From NCBI RefSeq assembly GCF_031951985.1, contig NZ_JAVLVU010000001.1:806001-870000 (forward strand): a stretch of 64,000 bases of DNA. The letters run 5' to 3'. This document shows positions 30,608-38,390 of the stretch, piece by piece. The stretch is from Mucilaginibacter terrae. GTDB lineage: Bacteria; Bacteroidota; Bacteroidia; Sphingobacteriales; Sphingobacteriaceae. Each line of letters begins with the position of its first letter. Within the stretch, counting starts at the first letter, position 1. The notes under the pieces are model-generated. The model had not been told where the DNA came from, did not search any database, and saw nothing but the letters and a program-made list of their open reading frames with translations. The translations under genes were made by a program, and so were the position numbers.

Positions 30608-32137
30608 CTATTTATTTAAACGCTTAAGGTTACCACTGTGTACCGCACCGCTAAACTGTTGCTTAAGATCAATGAGTTGATTGGCTTGGCGCAGCATTTG
30701 GTTTTCCTGAGTTTTCTCGGAGAAAGTACTGGCTAAACCGGTAACAGTATAGGTGCCTTTATCAATAAAATTGAGGGCACGTACTAACATGGCTTCGTTT
30801 GGGTCGCCAAAGTCTTTGGTTACATCGTCGTCAACCACTGCACCGGGGTAATTAGCACTGGCCGGTACCATGCCTTGATAAAAATCGGCTTTACCTGCGC
30901 CGTTGCGGCTTTCAAACTCAGATATATATAAGTCATACTGTGATGCATTACCCACCGGAATACCAAAAAAACCTACTGGTTTGCCGTATGTGGTTTTACC
31001 AATTAACTGAACTCCTTGAGGTAAAGTTGGTTGCAGATTATTAATGAGCAACTCGCTGGCCGAGGCTGTATTACCAGTAACCAGAAAAAATACGCGGTTT
31101 AAATTAAGACTACCTTTTTTAGAAAATTTATAAGTATTGGTCGCTGTACTAAAATCACCTTTATCAATGCGATATTTTCTTGCCAATAACGGATATACAT
31201 CACGTTGCAATTTATCATTAAAATACTCAGTAAACATAGTCGTTCCGTTCTTTGAAGCGGGCACCATGTAATTGGCCAAATATTGTGAAGTTTCAACCGC
31301 ACCGCCACCATTATAACGTAGATCTACCACCAACTCGGTAATATTATCGGTAGCAAATTTGGCAAAGGCTTCATCAATTTTTGCCTGGGCATTGCTAAGA
31401 GTTGTAAATCGACTGAATGCAAAATAACCTACTTTTTTACCAGTTGAGGAAGTAATGGTACTGTACTTAATTACCGGGTTTATAGTGTAAGTGGTTTTAC
31501 TTACCGTTGTAGTGAAAGTAGTACCATCCGGACGTAAAAGGGTAAGCTTAATGCTGTTTTCTCCTAACGCATTTGATATGCGAATATAAGCGGGATCGTT
31601 ATTACCACCTGTGGTTAAAGCAACCGAGGCATCATTAATAGCAGTTACCTTGTATCCGCGCGCTATATTTTGCGTAGCGGCCGACGAACCCGGGTATACA
31701 TATCGTATGCGCAGATCACTTGAGGTTATATAAGTTAAAGCAAAGCCAAAATCGCCTCCGGTGCCACCAATGGAGGTGGCAGCCTGGCCTTCATCAATGT
31801 ACGAATATTTAGCCGTACCCGGGTAGCTGGCATCATACTCATAAGGCTGATTGGTAGATGGATTGATCTTTAATTGTGAGAAAGCATCAATTTCGGCCTG
31901 AAAGGCATTGATGAATGAGCTGCCTGTATATTGAGTAGGATTAAACACAGCGGCAGATGGCAAGGCATCATACCATAGGTACAATTCTTGCGCATACAAA
32001 TAGATCGAATCCTTTACAAGCCTTAAAGCCTCGGCTTTTTCTTCTGGTGTTGGCTCCTGATCGTTGGTCTTACTTCCTTTTTTACATGATGCAAAGGCAA
32101 TACAAAGTAAAAGCAAAAAATATAAAGTTCTTTTCAT
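30608..32137 (-). CDS. S41-family (C-terminal processing) protease lipoprotein
   Basis: 509 residues. Lipoprotein signal peptide with lipobox IAFASC followed by KK, so it is membrane-anchored in the envelope. A PDZ-like region occupies about residues 100-210. The S41 catalytic core contains the nucleophile Ser in GNTASASELLINNL and the general base Lys in GKTTYGKPVGFFG, with ELVVDLRYNGGGAVE before them. Known relatives cleave periplasmic proteins or peptides; the target is unknown. Convergent with smc. Confidence 0.92.
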   Translation of the reverse strand: MKRTLYFLLLLCIAFASCKKGSKTNDQEPTPEEKAEALRLVKDSIYLYAQELYLWYDALPSAAVFNPTQYTGSSFINAFQAEIDAFSQLKINPSTNQPYEYDASYPGTAKYSYIDEGQAATSIGGTGGDFGFALTYITSSDLRIRYVYPGSSAATQNIARGYKVTAINDASVALTTGGNNDPAYIRISNALGENSIKLTLLRPDGTTFTTTVSKTTYTINPVIKYSTITSSTGKKVGYFAFSRFTTLSNAQAKIDEAFAKFATDNITELVVDLRYNGGGAVETSQYLANYMVPASKNGTTMFTEYFNDKLQRDVYPLLARKYRIDKGDFSTATNTYKFSKKGSLNLNRVFFLVTGNTASASELLINNLQPTLPQGVQLIGKTTYGKPVGFFGIPVGNASQYDLYISEFESRNGAGKADFYQGMVPASANYPGAVVDDDVTKDFGDPNEAMLVRALNFIDKGTYTVTGLASTFSEKTQENQMLRQANQLIDLKQQFSGAVHSGNLKRLNK

Positions 32138-32198
32138 TCAGTTAATAAATTTTCTCTAACCTCTAATATAAGAACTTAATTAGAGATAATAAAAAAAT

Positions 32199-32813
32199 TT
32201 AATTTGCAACTGATAAATAATCTACCCCGCACGCCTGTGCGCACAACTCATCTGTTTGGGTTGCCCCTATCATTAATATCTCGATACGCTGCAGTTCGTG
32301 TTTTTTAATCAGCATATCGATAATATCAGGCTCTGGTTTGGCTGCTACTTCTTCGCCAAAGTAGCAGGTGAGGTATTTTTCGAGGCCTTGCCAGTCGGTA
32401 TGTTTTATTTTGTTGAGTTGCTGCTGCGGGTTGCCGTTGGTAACAATGAATATCTGCTTGCGGTCTACTACTATATCCTGCAATAAAGTCAGCATTTGGG
32501 GGTATAGCAGCAACTTTAGCGGTACTTGTGCATTAATTTTCAGATGCTCAAAATTGGTGCGGTACTTTTCATCTAATTTAAAACGATCCTGCACCACGTC
32601 GAATACAGCTTTAGGGCCTTGCTCCTCGTGGGTTTGTACCATGAGTTTTACCAGTACCTGTGCGTCCAGCAGTTCGGTATATTCCATAAAACCGGCAAAC
32701 AAATAGTACACCTGGTACAAATAATCCTTTTCAGGATAGAGCACATTATCCAGTTCGAAAATAAACGCATTTATACGCGGGTCAATATTGGCGTACTTAA
32801 TCATGGGGAGCAT
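32199..32813 (-). CDS. HAD-superfamily protein with degenerate catalytic motifs
   Basis: 204 residues. The Rossmann-like HAD layout is clear, but motif I reads FELDNVLYP where active enzymes have DxDxT (nucleophile Asp replaced by Glu), and motif IV reads MIGATQTDE where GDxxxD is expected (first Asp replaced by Ala). Motif II Thr (IVTNGNPQQ) and motif III Lys (AAKPEPD) are kept. It may be catalytically weak or act as a binding protein. It overlaps the upstream 100-residue gene by 17 bp (8 bp if the second ATG at 32804 is used). Confidence 0.8.
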   Translation of the reverse strand: MLPMIKYANIDPRINAFIFELDNVLYPEKDYLYQVYYLFAGFMEYTELLDAQVLVKLMVQTHEEQGPKAVFDVVQDRFKLDEKYRTNFEHLKINAQVPLKLLLYPQMLTLLQDIVVDRKQIFIVTNGNPQQQLNKIKHTDWQGLEKYLTCYFGEEVAAKPEPDIIDMLIKKHELQRIEILMIGATQTDELCAQACGVDYLSVAN

Positions 32814-33099
32814 TTAGGGTGATACCATATTCATCAAACAACAGCGTGGCCGGGGCAAGCGCGTTCATCTCTTCGGCATGCAACAGGTAAACGGTGTCGA
32901 TACCATGATCGAGGCACAAGGCCAGCATTTGGTGCGGATAGGTTTCGCTTGAGGGCGGTGGCAATTTGATCATGGTACCAGCCTTGAGCATTACTTGGGG
33001 CAAGTCTTCAAAATCGCCAAGCAATACGTTGGGCAGCGCTAATTGATTTTTAAGCTGATAAGCCCTTGCCGAGCTGGCAGCAGTTATAAGGGTATACAC
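32797..33099 (-). CDS. Conserved small protein of unknown function
   Basis: 100 residues with a GTG start. The opening YTLITAASSARAYQLKNQL looks like the first beta-alpha unit of a Rossmann or pre-ATP-grasp fold; ending LLFDEYGITLNAPHD. No catalytic motif is evident and I do not recognise the family. It lies 17 bp after the LolD-type ATPase and overlaps the HAD gene, so the three genes form one operon. Confidence 0.7.
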   Translation of the reverse strand: MYTLITAASSARAYQLKNQLALPNVLLGDFEDLPQVMLKAGTMIKLPPPSSETYPHQMLALCLDHGIDTVYLLHAEEMNALAPATLLFDEYGITLNAPHD

Positions 33100-33116
33100 T
33101 ATTGTTGTAATATATT

Positions 33117-33767
33117 TTAAACTATCAGGCCATCCTTCATAGTTACCTTACGGTCGCTAAGGGCAGCAAGGTCTTCATTGTGGGTTACAATAATAAAGGT
33201 TTGGTTAAACTCGTTACGCAGGTTAATGAACAGTTCATGTAAATCGCGTGCATTGGCCGAATCGAGGTTGCCCGAAGGCTCATCGGCCAAAATCAATGCA
33301 GGCTCGTTTATAAGTGCTCGGGCTACAGCCACGCGCTGCTGCTCACCGCCCGAAAGTTGGTTGGGCTTATGGTAAACGCGGCTACTCAGGCCGAGCATAT
33401 CTAATAAGGTTGCAGCACGTTTTTCGGCCTGGGCTTTGGGCTTACCGGCTATAAACGCCGGGATACACACGTTTTCGAGCGCATTAAACTCGGCCAACAG
33501 GTGGTGAAACTGAAAGATGAACCCAATTTGCGTATTACGGAAATGGCTCAACTGCTTGCTGTTGAACTTACTGATCTCGGTATCATTCAAAAACAACTGA
33601 CCCGAATCGGCTTTATCAAGCGTACCTATAATATTAAGTAACGAGCTTTTGCCAGCACCCGATGCACCTACAATGGTTACAATTTCGCCTTTATTTACTT
33701 CGAGGTTCACCCCTTTTAAAATAGAGAGTTCACCGTAATTCTTTTTAATATCAAGCGCTTTAAGCAT
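33117..33767 (-). CDS. lolD: LolD-type ABC ATPase (lipoprotein release or MacB-like)
   Basis: 216 residues from ATG 33767 (the frame extends two codons to a TTG). Walker [12 protein letters not shown], signature [10 protein letters not shown] and Walker [14 protein letters not shown] match the LolD/MacB/FtsE group. The N-terminal [20 protein letters not shown] is typical of LolD in Bacteroidetes, which energises release of lipoproteins from the inner membrane through LolC/E-type permeases. No permease is linked here, so assignment to LolD rather than another 3-component exporter rests on similarity alone. Confidence 0.85.
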   Translation of the reverse strand: MLKALDIKKNYGELSILKGVNLEVNKGEIVTIVGASGAGKSSLLNIIGTLDKADSGQLFLNDTEISKFNSKQLSHFRNTQIGFIFQFHHLLAEFNALENVCIPAFIAGKPKAQAEKRAATLLDMLGLSSRVYHKPNQLSGGEQQRVAVARALINEPALILADEPSGNLDSANARDLHELFINLRNEFNQTFIIVTHNEDLAALSDRKVTMKDGLIV

Positions 33768-33929
33768 ACGCAAATGTAGTTGAATTAGTTGATTAGTTAT
33801 TGGCTGGTTTGTATAGCTATATATTTATAAAACATAATGATTAATTAAGTTTTGGGCCACATATTTATTTAAGTGATACTTGTAGTTTTACTTTGTATAG
33901 TTAATTAAAAATCCATAAACCAAATTGTA

Positions 33930-33937
33930 TATTTTTG
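33930..33937 (+). promoter_or_regulatory. -7 promoter element of the acyltransferase gene
   Basis: TATTTTTG matches TAnnTTTG, 31 bp before the start codon; no clear -33 element and an A+T-rich context, so chance is possible. Confidence 0.4.
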
Positions 33938-33968
33938 TACAATTGAGTAAACCTTTAAGCAAACACTA

Positions 33969-35012
33969 ATGAGTATAAATCGAATTTATTGGATCGATTA
34001 CGCAAAATTTATCGGAATATTTTTAGTTGTATTTGGACATACAAGTATTGAAGATTGTGTCGTCGATTCGATATATTCTTTTCATATGCCTTTGTTTTTT
34101 TTTATATCGGGCTATCTGTTTTCATTTGAAAAATACGCTAACTATAAAACCTTTGCAATTCACCGCTTTAAACAATTAATAATACCGTATCTGGCATTTA
34201 ATGTTATCACTTATATTTTTTGGTTGCTTATTGGCCGAAAATATGGAGCTGATGCATTAATTGAAATTAGTTTATTCAAGCCACTAATAGGAATTATTTA
34301 CGGTAACGGAAATGACCATTTTTTAATTCACAATGTTGTATTGTGGTTTTTACCTTGTCTATTTGTTGTTGAAAGCTTATTTTTATTATTATTTAAAAAC
34401 AAAAACCTACATCAAGCAAGCATCATCCTATTAGGTTTAATTGTAAGTGGCTATATATACACCAATTATGTTAAAATTAATTTGCCTTGGGGAATAGAAA
34501 CTGCAATTGTTGCATTAGTGTTTTATGGTTTCTCGAATGTTTTTAAAGAAGGATTAAGAAAGATTTTAAGCCTGCCGAAATTTCTCTTGATATCATTATC
34601 TGTGCTCTCTCTTGTTGCATTCTTTTTTACATCTACTCAAAACGGCCGAATTAATATGCTGGGTTCTGATTACAACAACTATTTTTTATTTTATTTACTT
34701 GCATTTAATGGTATTTTTCTTGTAATAACAATTTCTGATCTTATATCATCCGTTTTTAAAAGGCTTCTTGTTGTAGAATTTATTGCCTCCAATACATTGT
34801 TTATTTTAGGCTTTCATAATTTATCTTTTACAATTATTAAAGCATTTACAGTGTTTGTTCTAAAAAAACCGTTAGTTATATTTGACCATAATACAGCATT
34901 AGGCTTTTTACTCAGCATCGTTACAATTATCTTATTAATACCATGCATAATTATTGTTAATAAATACCTGCCTTTTATTACAGGAAAACAGCCAGGAAGA
35001 ATGAAAATATAA
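33969..35012 (+). CDS. Membrane acyltransferase (acyltransferase-3 family)
   Basis: 347 residues, about ten predicted membrane helices. N-terminal signature YWIDYAKFIGIFLVVFGHT with the catalytic His, then SFHMPLFFFISGYLFS and the basic FAIHRFKQLIIPYL, are diagnostic for the family that O-acetylates or otherwise acylates sugars and lipids. The gene is clearly richer in A+T than its neighbours, with many AAA, TTT and ATA codons, so recent acquisition is possible. It stands alone between lolD (divergent) and sucC. Confidence 0.9.
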   Translation: MSINRIYWIDYAKFIGIFLVVFGHTSIEDCVVDSIYSFHMPLFFFISGYLFSFEKYANYKTFAIHRFKQLIIPYLAFNVITYIFWLLIGRKYGADALIEISLFKPLIGIIYGNGNDHFLIHNVVLWFLPCLFVVESLFLLLFKNKNLHQASIILLGLIVSGYIYTNYVKINLPWGIETAIVALVFYGFSNVFKEGLRKILSLPKFLLISLSVLSLVAFFFTSTQNGRINMLGSDYNNYFLFYLLAFNGIFLVITISDLISSVFKRLLVVEFIASNTLFILGFHNLSFTIIKAFTVFVLKKPLVIFDHNTALGFLLSIVTIILLIPCIIIVNKYLPFITGKQPGRMKI

Positions 35013-35191
35013 TGATATTAAAACTTTCAATAGTATTATAAATTTCTCTTACACTATATTACCAGTTGCTTTAACGTAATAATTAAGATTACAGGAATGC
35101 ATGTTCTGTAATGACTATTTTCATAAAAACGCCATTCAAATTTTATAACTCCAACTGAAATTGTAGATTTACCGCAAATTCTTCACAAGAC

Positions 35192-36382
35192 ATGAATATT
35201 CACGAATATCAGGGCAAAGCGATACTAAAAAGCTTTGGCGTAAGGGTACAGGAAGGCATAGTTGCCGATACTGTGGAACAGGCTGTTGAGGCCGCCCAAA
35301 AAATGAAAGAAGATTTCGGTTCGGACTGGGTGGTAATTAAAGCCCAGATTCATGCCGGCGGCCGTGGTAAAGGCGGTGGTGTTAAACTGGCTAAAAACCT
35401 TGATGAGGTTAAAGAAAGAGCTGAAGCCATTTTAGGTATGCAGTTGGTTACTCCTCAAACCGGTCCCGAAGGTAAATTAGTACGTAAAATATTAGTTGCC
35501 CAGGATGTTTATTACCCTGGCGAAAGCGAAACTAAAGAGTTTTACATCAGCGTATTGTTAGACCGTGCAAAAGGCCGTAACATTATCATGTACTCAACGG
35601 AAGGCGGTATGGATATTGAAGAAGTAGCACACTCTACTCCTCATTTGATCCACAAAGAAGAGATTGACCCTAAAGTTGGTTTGCAAGGTTTCCAGGCTCG
35701 TAAAATTGCCTTTAACCTGGGCGTATCTGGCGATGCTTTTAAAGATATGGTGAAATTTATCACTGCACTTTACAAAGCTTACGATGCTACCGATTCTTCG
35801 CAATTTGAGATCAACCCTGTACTTAAAACTTCTGACAATAAAATTTTAGCAGTAGATGCTAAAGTTAACATTGATGATAACGCCCTGTACCGTCATAAAG
35901 ATTATGCCGACCTGCGCGATACCAACGAGGAAGACCCTACCGAGGTTGAAGCAAGTCACTCAAACCTTAACTATGTTAAATTAGATGGTAACGTAGGTTG
36001 TATGGTTAACGGTGCCGGTTTAGCTATGGCTACTATGGACATTATTAAAATTGCCGGTGGCGAGCCTGCTAACTTTTTGGACGTAGGTGGTACCGCTAAT
36101 GCACAAACAGTTAAAGCTGGTTTTAACATCATCCTGAGCGATCCTAAGGTTAAAGCCATCCTGATCAACATATTTGGTGGTATTGTACGTTGCGACCGTG
36201 TTGCACAAGGTGTAATTGATGCTTACCAGGAAATTGGTAACATTCCCGTGCCTATCATTGTTCGTTTACAAGGTACTAACGCTAAAGAAGCTAAAGAACT
36301 GATCGATAATTCAGGCTTAAAAGTTTTCTCGGCTATTTTGTTAAAAGAAGCTGCCGAAAAAGTTAAAGAAGTTTTAGCATAA
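35192..36382 (+). CDS. sucC: Succinate-CoA ligase, beta subunit
   Basis: 396 residues. N-terminal MNIHEYQGKAILKSFGV begins an ATP-grasp domain (GGRGKGGGVKLAKN); the C-terminal CoA-ligase domain has GLAMATMDIIKIAGGEPANFLD and NIFGGIVRCDRVAQG. With the alpha subunit (sucD, not in this window) it interconverts succinyl-CoA and succinate with nucleotide phosphorylation in the TCA cycle. Separation of sucC and sucD is usual in this phylum. Followed by a short palindromic repeat and a terminator. Confidence 0.97.
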   Translation: MNIHEYQGKAILKSFGVRVQEGIVADTVEQAVEAAQKMKEDFGSDWVVIKAQIHAGGRGKGGGVKLAKNLDEVKERAEAILGMQLVTPQTGPEGKLVRKILVAQDVYYPGESETKEFYISVLLDRAKGRNIIMYSTEGGMDIEEVAHSTPHLIHKEEIDPKVGLQGFQARKIAFNLGVSGDAFKDMVKFITALYKAYDATDSSQFEINPVLKTSDNKILAVDAKVNIDDNALYRHKDYADLRDTNEEDPTEVEASHSNLNYVKLDGNVGCMVNGAGLAMATMDIIKIAGGEPANFLDVGGTANAQTVKAGFNIILSDPKVKAILINIFGGIVRCDRVAQGVIDAYQEIGNIPVPIIVRLQGTNAKEAKELIDNSGLKVFSAILLKEAAEKVKEVLA

Positions 36383-36384
36383 AA

Positions 36385-36417
36385 CTCACCCCAACCCTCT
36401 CCAAAGAGAGGGAGCTT
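36385..36417 (+). repeat. CCAAAG-type short palindromic element after sucC
   Basis: Begins 2 nt after the sucC stop. CCCTCTC (36395-36401) and GAGAGGG (36406-36412) pair around a CAAA loop, preceded by CTCACCCCAA. A similar element lies at 59776-59812. Such C-rich/G-rich palindromes may be dispersed copies of one repeat family. Confidence 0.65.
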
Positions 36418-36426
36418 ATAAAAAAA

Positions 36427-36459
36427 AAGCTGCATCTTTATCAGGTGCAGCTTTTTTTG
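36427..36459 (+). terminator. Terminator of sucC
   Basis: AGCTGCATCT (36428-36437) pairs with AGGTGCAGCT (36443-36452) with one G-U, flanked by A-run and T-run, so it may work in both directions. Confidence 0.8.
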
Positions 36460-36538
36460 TGGATTGCCACTCTCAATACTTGACTTTTGCCATCAACATT
36501 TCTTGATAAATATCAATGTGAGGTAACAACCGCTACAC

Positions 36539-36546
36539 TACATTTG
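36539..36546 (+). promoter_or_regulatory. -7 promoter element of the YceI gene
   Basis: TACATTTG matches TAnnTTTG; a TTG lies 23 bp further upstream (36513-36515). Predicted mRNA leader of about 80 nt to ATG 36631. Confidence 0.55.
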
Positions 36547-36630
36547 TAGTATAAAAATAAATCAAAAACATTTAGGTGTTTAAACACTCAAATGTTTATA
36601 ATTGTAAAACACATTAACAATCATAAAATT

Positions 36631-37164
36631 ATGGCAACTACAAAATGGGTAATTGACCCAATGCACTCAGAAGTTCAGTTTAAAATTAAACACCTTGTAA
36701 TATCAACTGTAACCGGCTCGTTCCGTAAGTTTGATGGTGAAGTAATTACCGAAAGCGACGATTTTCAGGATTCGGAAATTGATTTTTCGTTAGATGTTGA
36801 CAGCATCGATACCACCCAGGAAGCGCGCGACCAGCACTTAAAATCGGCTGAGTTTTTTGATGCGGAGCAGTTTCCTAAAATCAGCTTTAAATCAACCTCG
36901 TTGAAAAAAGTAAGTGGCGAAGAATATAAATTAAACGGCGATTTGACCATTAAAGGAGTAACTAAACCGGTAACTCTTGATGTTGAGTTTGGCGGTTCGG
37001 CTGCTGATTTTTACGGTCAAACTAAAGCAGGTTTCGCAATTACCGGCAAAATAAACCGTAAAGAGTTTGGCTTAACCTGGGATGGTGTTACCGAAGCAGG
37101 TTCAATTGTGGTAGGCGAAGATGTAAAACTGATCATCAACGCTCAGTTTACCAAACAAGCTTAA
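36631..37164 (+). CDS. YceI-family protein
   Basis: 177 residues from ATG 36631; an ATG 13 codons earlier (36592) is in frame but its product lacks family similarity. Lipocalin-like barrel of the YceI family: WVIDPMHSEVQFKIKHLVIST, GSFRKFDGE, the repeated DVDSIDT and HLKSAEFFDAEQFPKISF motifs, and GLTWDGVTEAG. Family members bind isoprenoid-type lipids; this one has no signal peptide, so it is cytoplasmic. Single gene with promoter and terminator. Confidence 0.93.
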   Translation: MATTKWVIDPMHSEVQFKIKHLVISTVTGSFRKFDGEVITESDDFQDSEIDFSLDVDSIDTTQEARDQHLKSAEFFDAEQFPKISFKSTSLKKVSGEEYKLNGDLTIKGVTKPVTLDVEFGGSAADFYGQTKAGFAITGKINRKEFGLTWDGVTEAGSIVVGEDVKLIINAQFTKQA

Positions 37165-37195
37165 AATTATAAGTAAATTAGTGAATAAATTAAGA

Positions 37196-37226
37196 AAGCT
37201 GCCTTAATAAAGGCGGCTTTTTTTGA
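37196..37226 (+). terminator. Terminator of the YceI gene
   Basis: AAGCTGCCTT (37196-37205) pairs with AAGGCGGCTT (37210-37219) with one wobble, followed by a T-run. Confidence 0.75.
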
Positions 37227-37292
37227 TTTAAACCTTAGCCGTTTGAGTTCGATGAATAAATAATAAACAAAACCTTACTCAGCCATGTTAGC

Positions 37293-37820
37293 ATGATAAA
37301 TTCATCAGCAACAATGGAACCTACCCACCCCTATCCGGCTAAACCCGAGGTAATGAAGCAGCACTTTATTCATCACCTAAACCGTGTTTATTTTGGTAAA
37401 AAATATCTTCAAAAACATTTACCGGCGCTCACCCAAATAGCATCATTTAAAAAACTGCGTTTTGCTATTGAAGAAGTACTCGAGAGCGTAAATAACCAGG
37501 TAAACAGAATAGAAGAAATTTATAAAATAATTAATGCACACCCCGATAAAGAAACCTGCGTGCCTATAATATCTGTTTTTAAAGATGCATTTGAAACGCA
37601 GGACTACGGCGAAGAAAGTTGCCTGTTAAACGACATAGACATTATTTTGTACCTGCAATTACTGGAGCACATCAACATCACCTCTTATCGCATGCTTAAA
37701 ATTTTGGCTGCTTCTTTAGCATATGCCGATGCAGAGCAACTTCTGATGGAGAGTTTTGATGAATCGCGCGATGATGATAAGTTATTTGTGATGATTGCCG
37801 ATGAATATCTGAAGAAGTAA
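37293..37820 (+). CDS. DUF892 ferritin-like protein (YciE/YciF type)
   Basis: 175 residues; an alternative ATG lies at 37314. All-helical. The pattern FIHHLNRVYFGKKYLQKHLP at the start, then FAIEEVLESVNNQVNRIEEIY and a C-terminal HINITSYRMLKILAASL, follows the DUF892 ferritin-like family. Members are often linked to stress response. The next gene encodes a YtxH stress protein on the opposite strand, which is consistent. Metal-binding residues are not fully conserved in what I can see. Confidence 0.8.
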   Translation: MINSSATMEPTHPYPAKPEVMKQHFIHHLNRVYFGKKYLQKHLPALTQIASFKKLRFAIEEVLESVNNQVNRIEEIYKIINAHPDKETCVPIISVFKDAFETQDYGEESCLLNDIDIILYLQLLEHINITSYRMLKILAASLAYADAEQLLMESFDESRDDDKLFVMIADEYLKK

Positions 37821-37876
37821 GTTGAGCTTGTGCTGAAACTGCTTTCTTAACTTATAATATCCTTGTAATCTGGTTC

Positions 37877-37923
37877 AAAAAAAGAAGCGGCTATTTCTTA
37901 TCGAAATAGCCGCTTCTTTTTTT
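37877..37923. terminator. Bidirectional terminator between DUF892 and YtxH genes
   Basis: Long perfect stem of about 20 bp (37877-37897 with 37903-37923), A-rich on one side and T-rich on the other, between convergent genes. Confidence 0.85.
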
Positions 37924-37935
37924 GTTAATATAAAA

Positions 37936-38289
37936 TTATGCGTTTTGAATAGAACTGTTAAGGTTATCAGCCTCTCCTTTAAATTTTGACTTAGCTTCAT
38001 CATAAGCATCATCTGTATACTCTTCAGCTTGGTCTTTATAATCAGATGCAGCACCTACTACGCTGCTCCATTTAGATTTAGCTTTATCGGCAATGTTAGT
38101 GCCATATTCTTTAATATCTTCGGCAGTGCTCTGTGCTTTGTTTTTGGTTTTATCTACCAAATCATTCACGTAATCGGCAATGTCCTCTCTTAATTCCGAA
38201 CCACTTTCGGGAGCTAATAATAGGCCGATTGCTGCACCAGCGGCAGCACCTACTAAAAGTGCTGCAATAATTTTAGTTTGATCTTTCAT
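37936..38289 (-). CDS. YtxH-domain stress protein
   Basis: 117 residues. N-terminal membrane helix with small residues (IIAALLVGAAAGAAIGLLLAPESG, about residues 7-30), then the typical YtxH continuation SELREDIADYVNDLVDKTKNK and a charged helical tail. Proteins of this type are envelope-associated and usually stress-induced; biochemical role not known. Confidence 0.9.
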   Translation of the reverse strand: MKDQTKIIAALLVGAAAGAAIGLLLAPESGSELREDIADYVNDLVDKTKNKAQSTAEDIKEYGTNIADKAKSKWSSVVGAASDYKDQAEEYTDDAYDEAKSKFKGEADNLNSSIQNA

Positions 38290-38390
38290 TTTACTTCTTT
38301 TTAGCAGATGTTATTTGAAGAAATAACGCTATTTAATGCATTCTGTTTAAATAAATTTGAAAAAAATAATTATAGTATCATTAATGTAAT

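Noticed and set aside
33771..33778. TACATTTG on the minus strand directly before lolD
   Set aside because: It ends only 3 bp before the start codon, so the transcript would begin within it; probably chance.
33778..33812. TTGATTAG-like repeats upstream of lolD
   Set aside because: Period is irregular (8-9) and there is no complementary arm; too weak to join the heptad elements.
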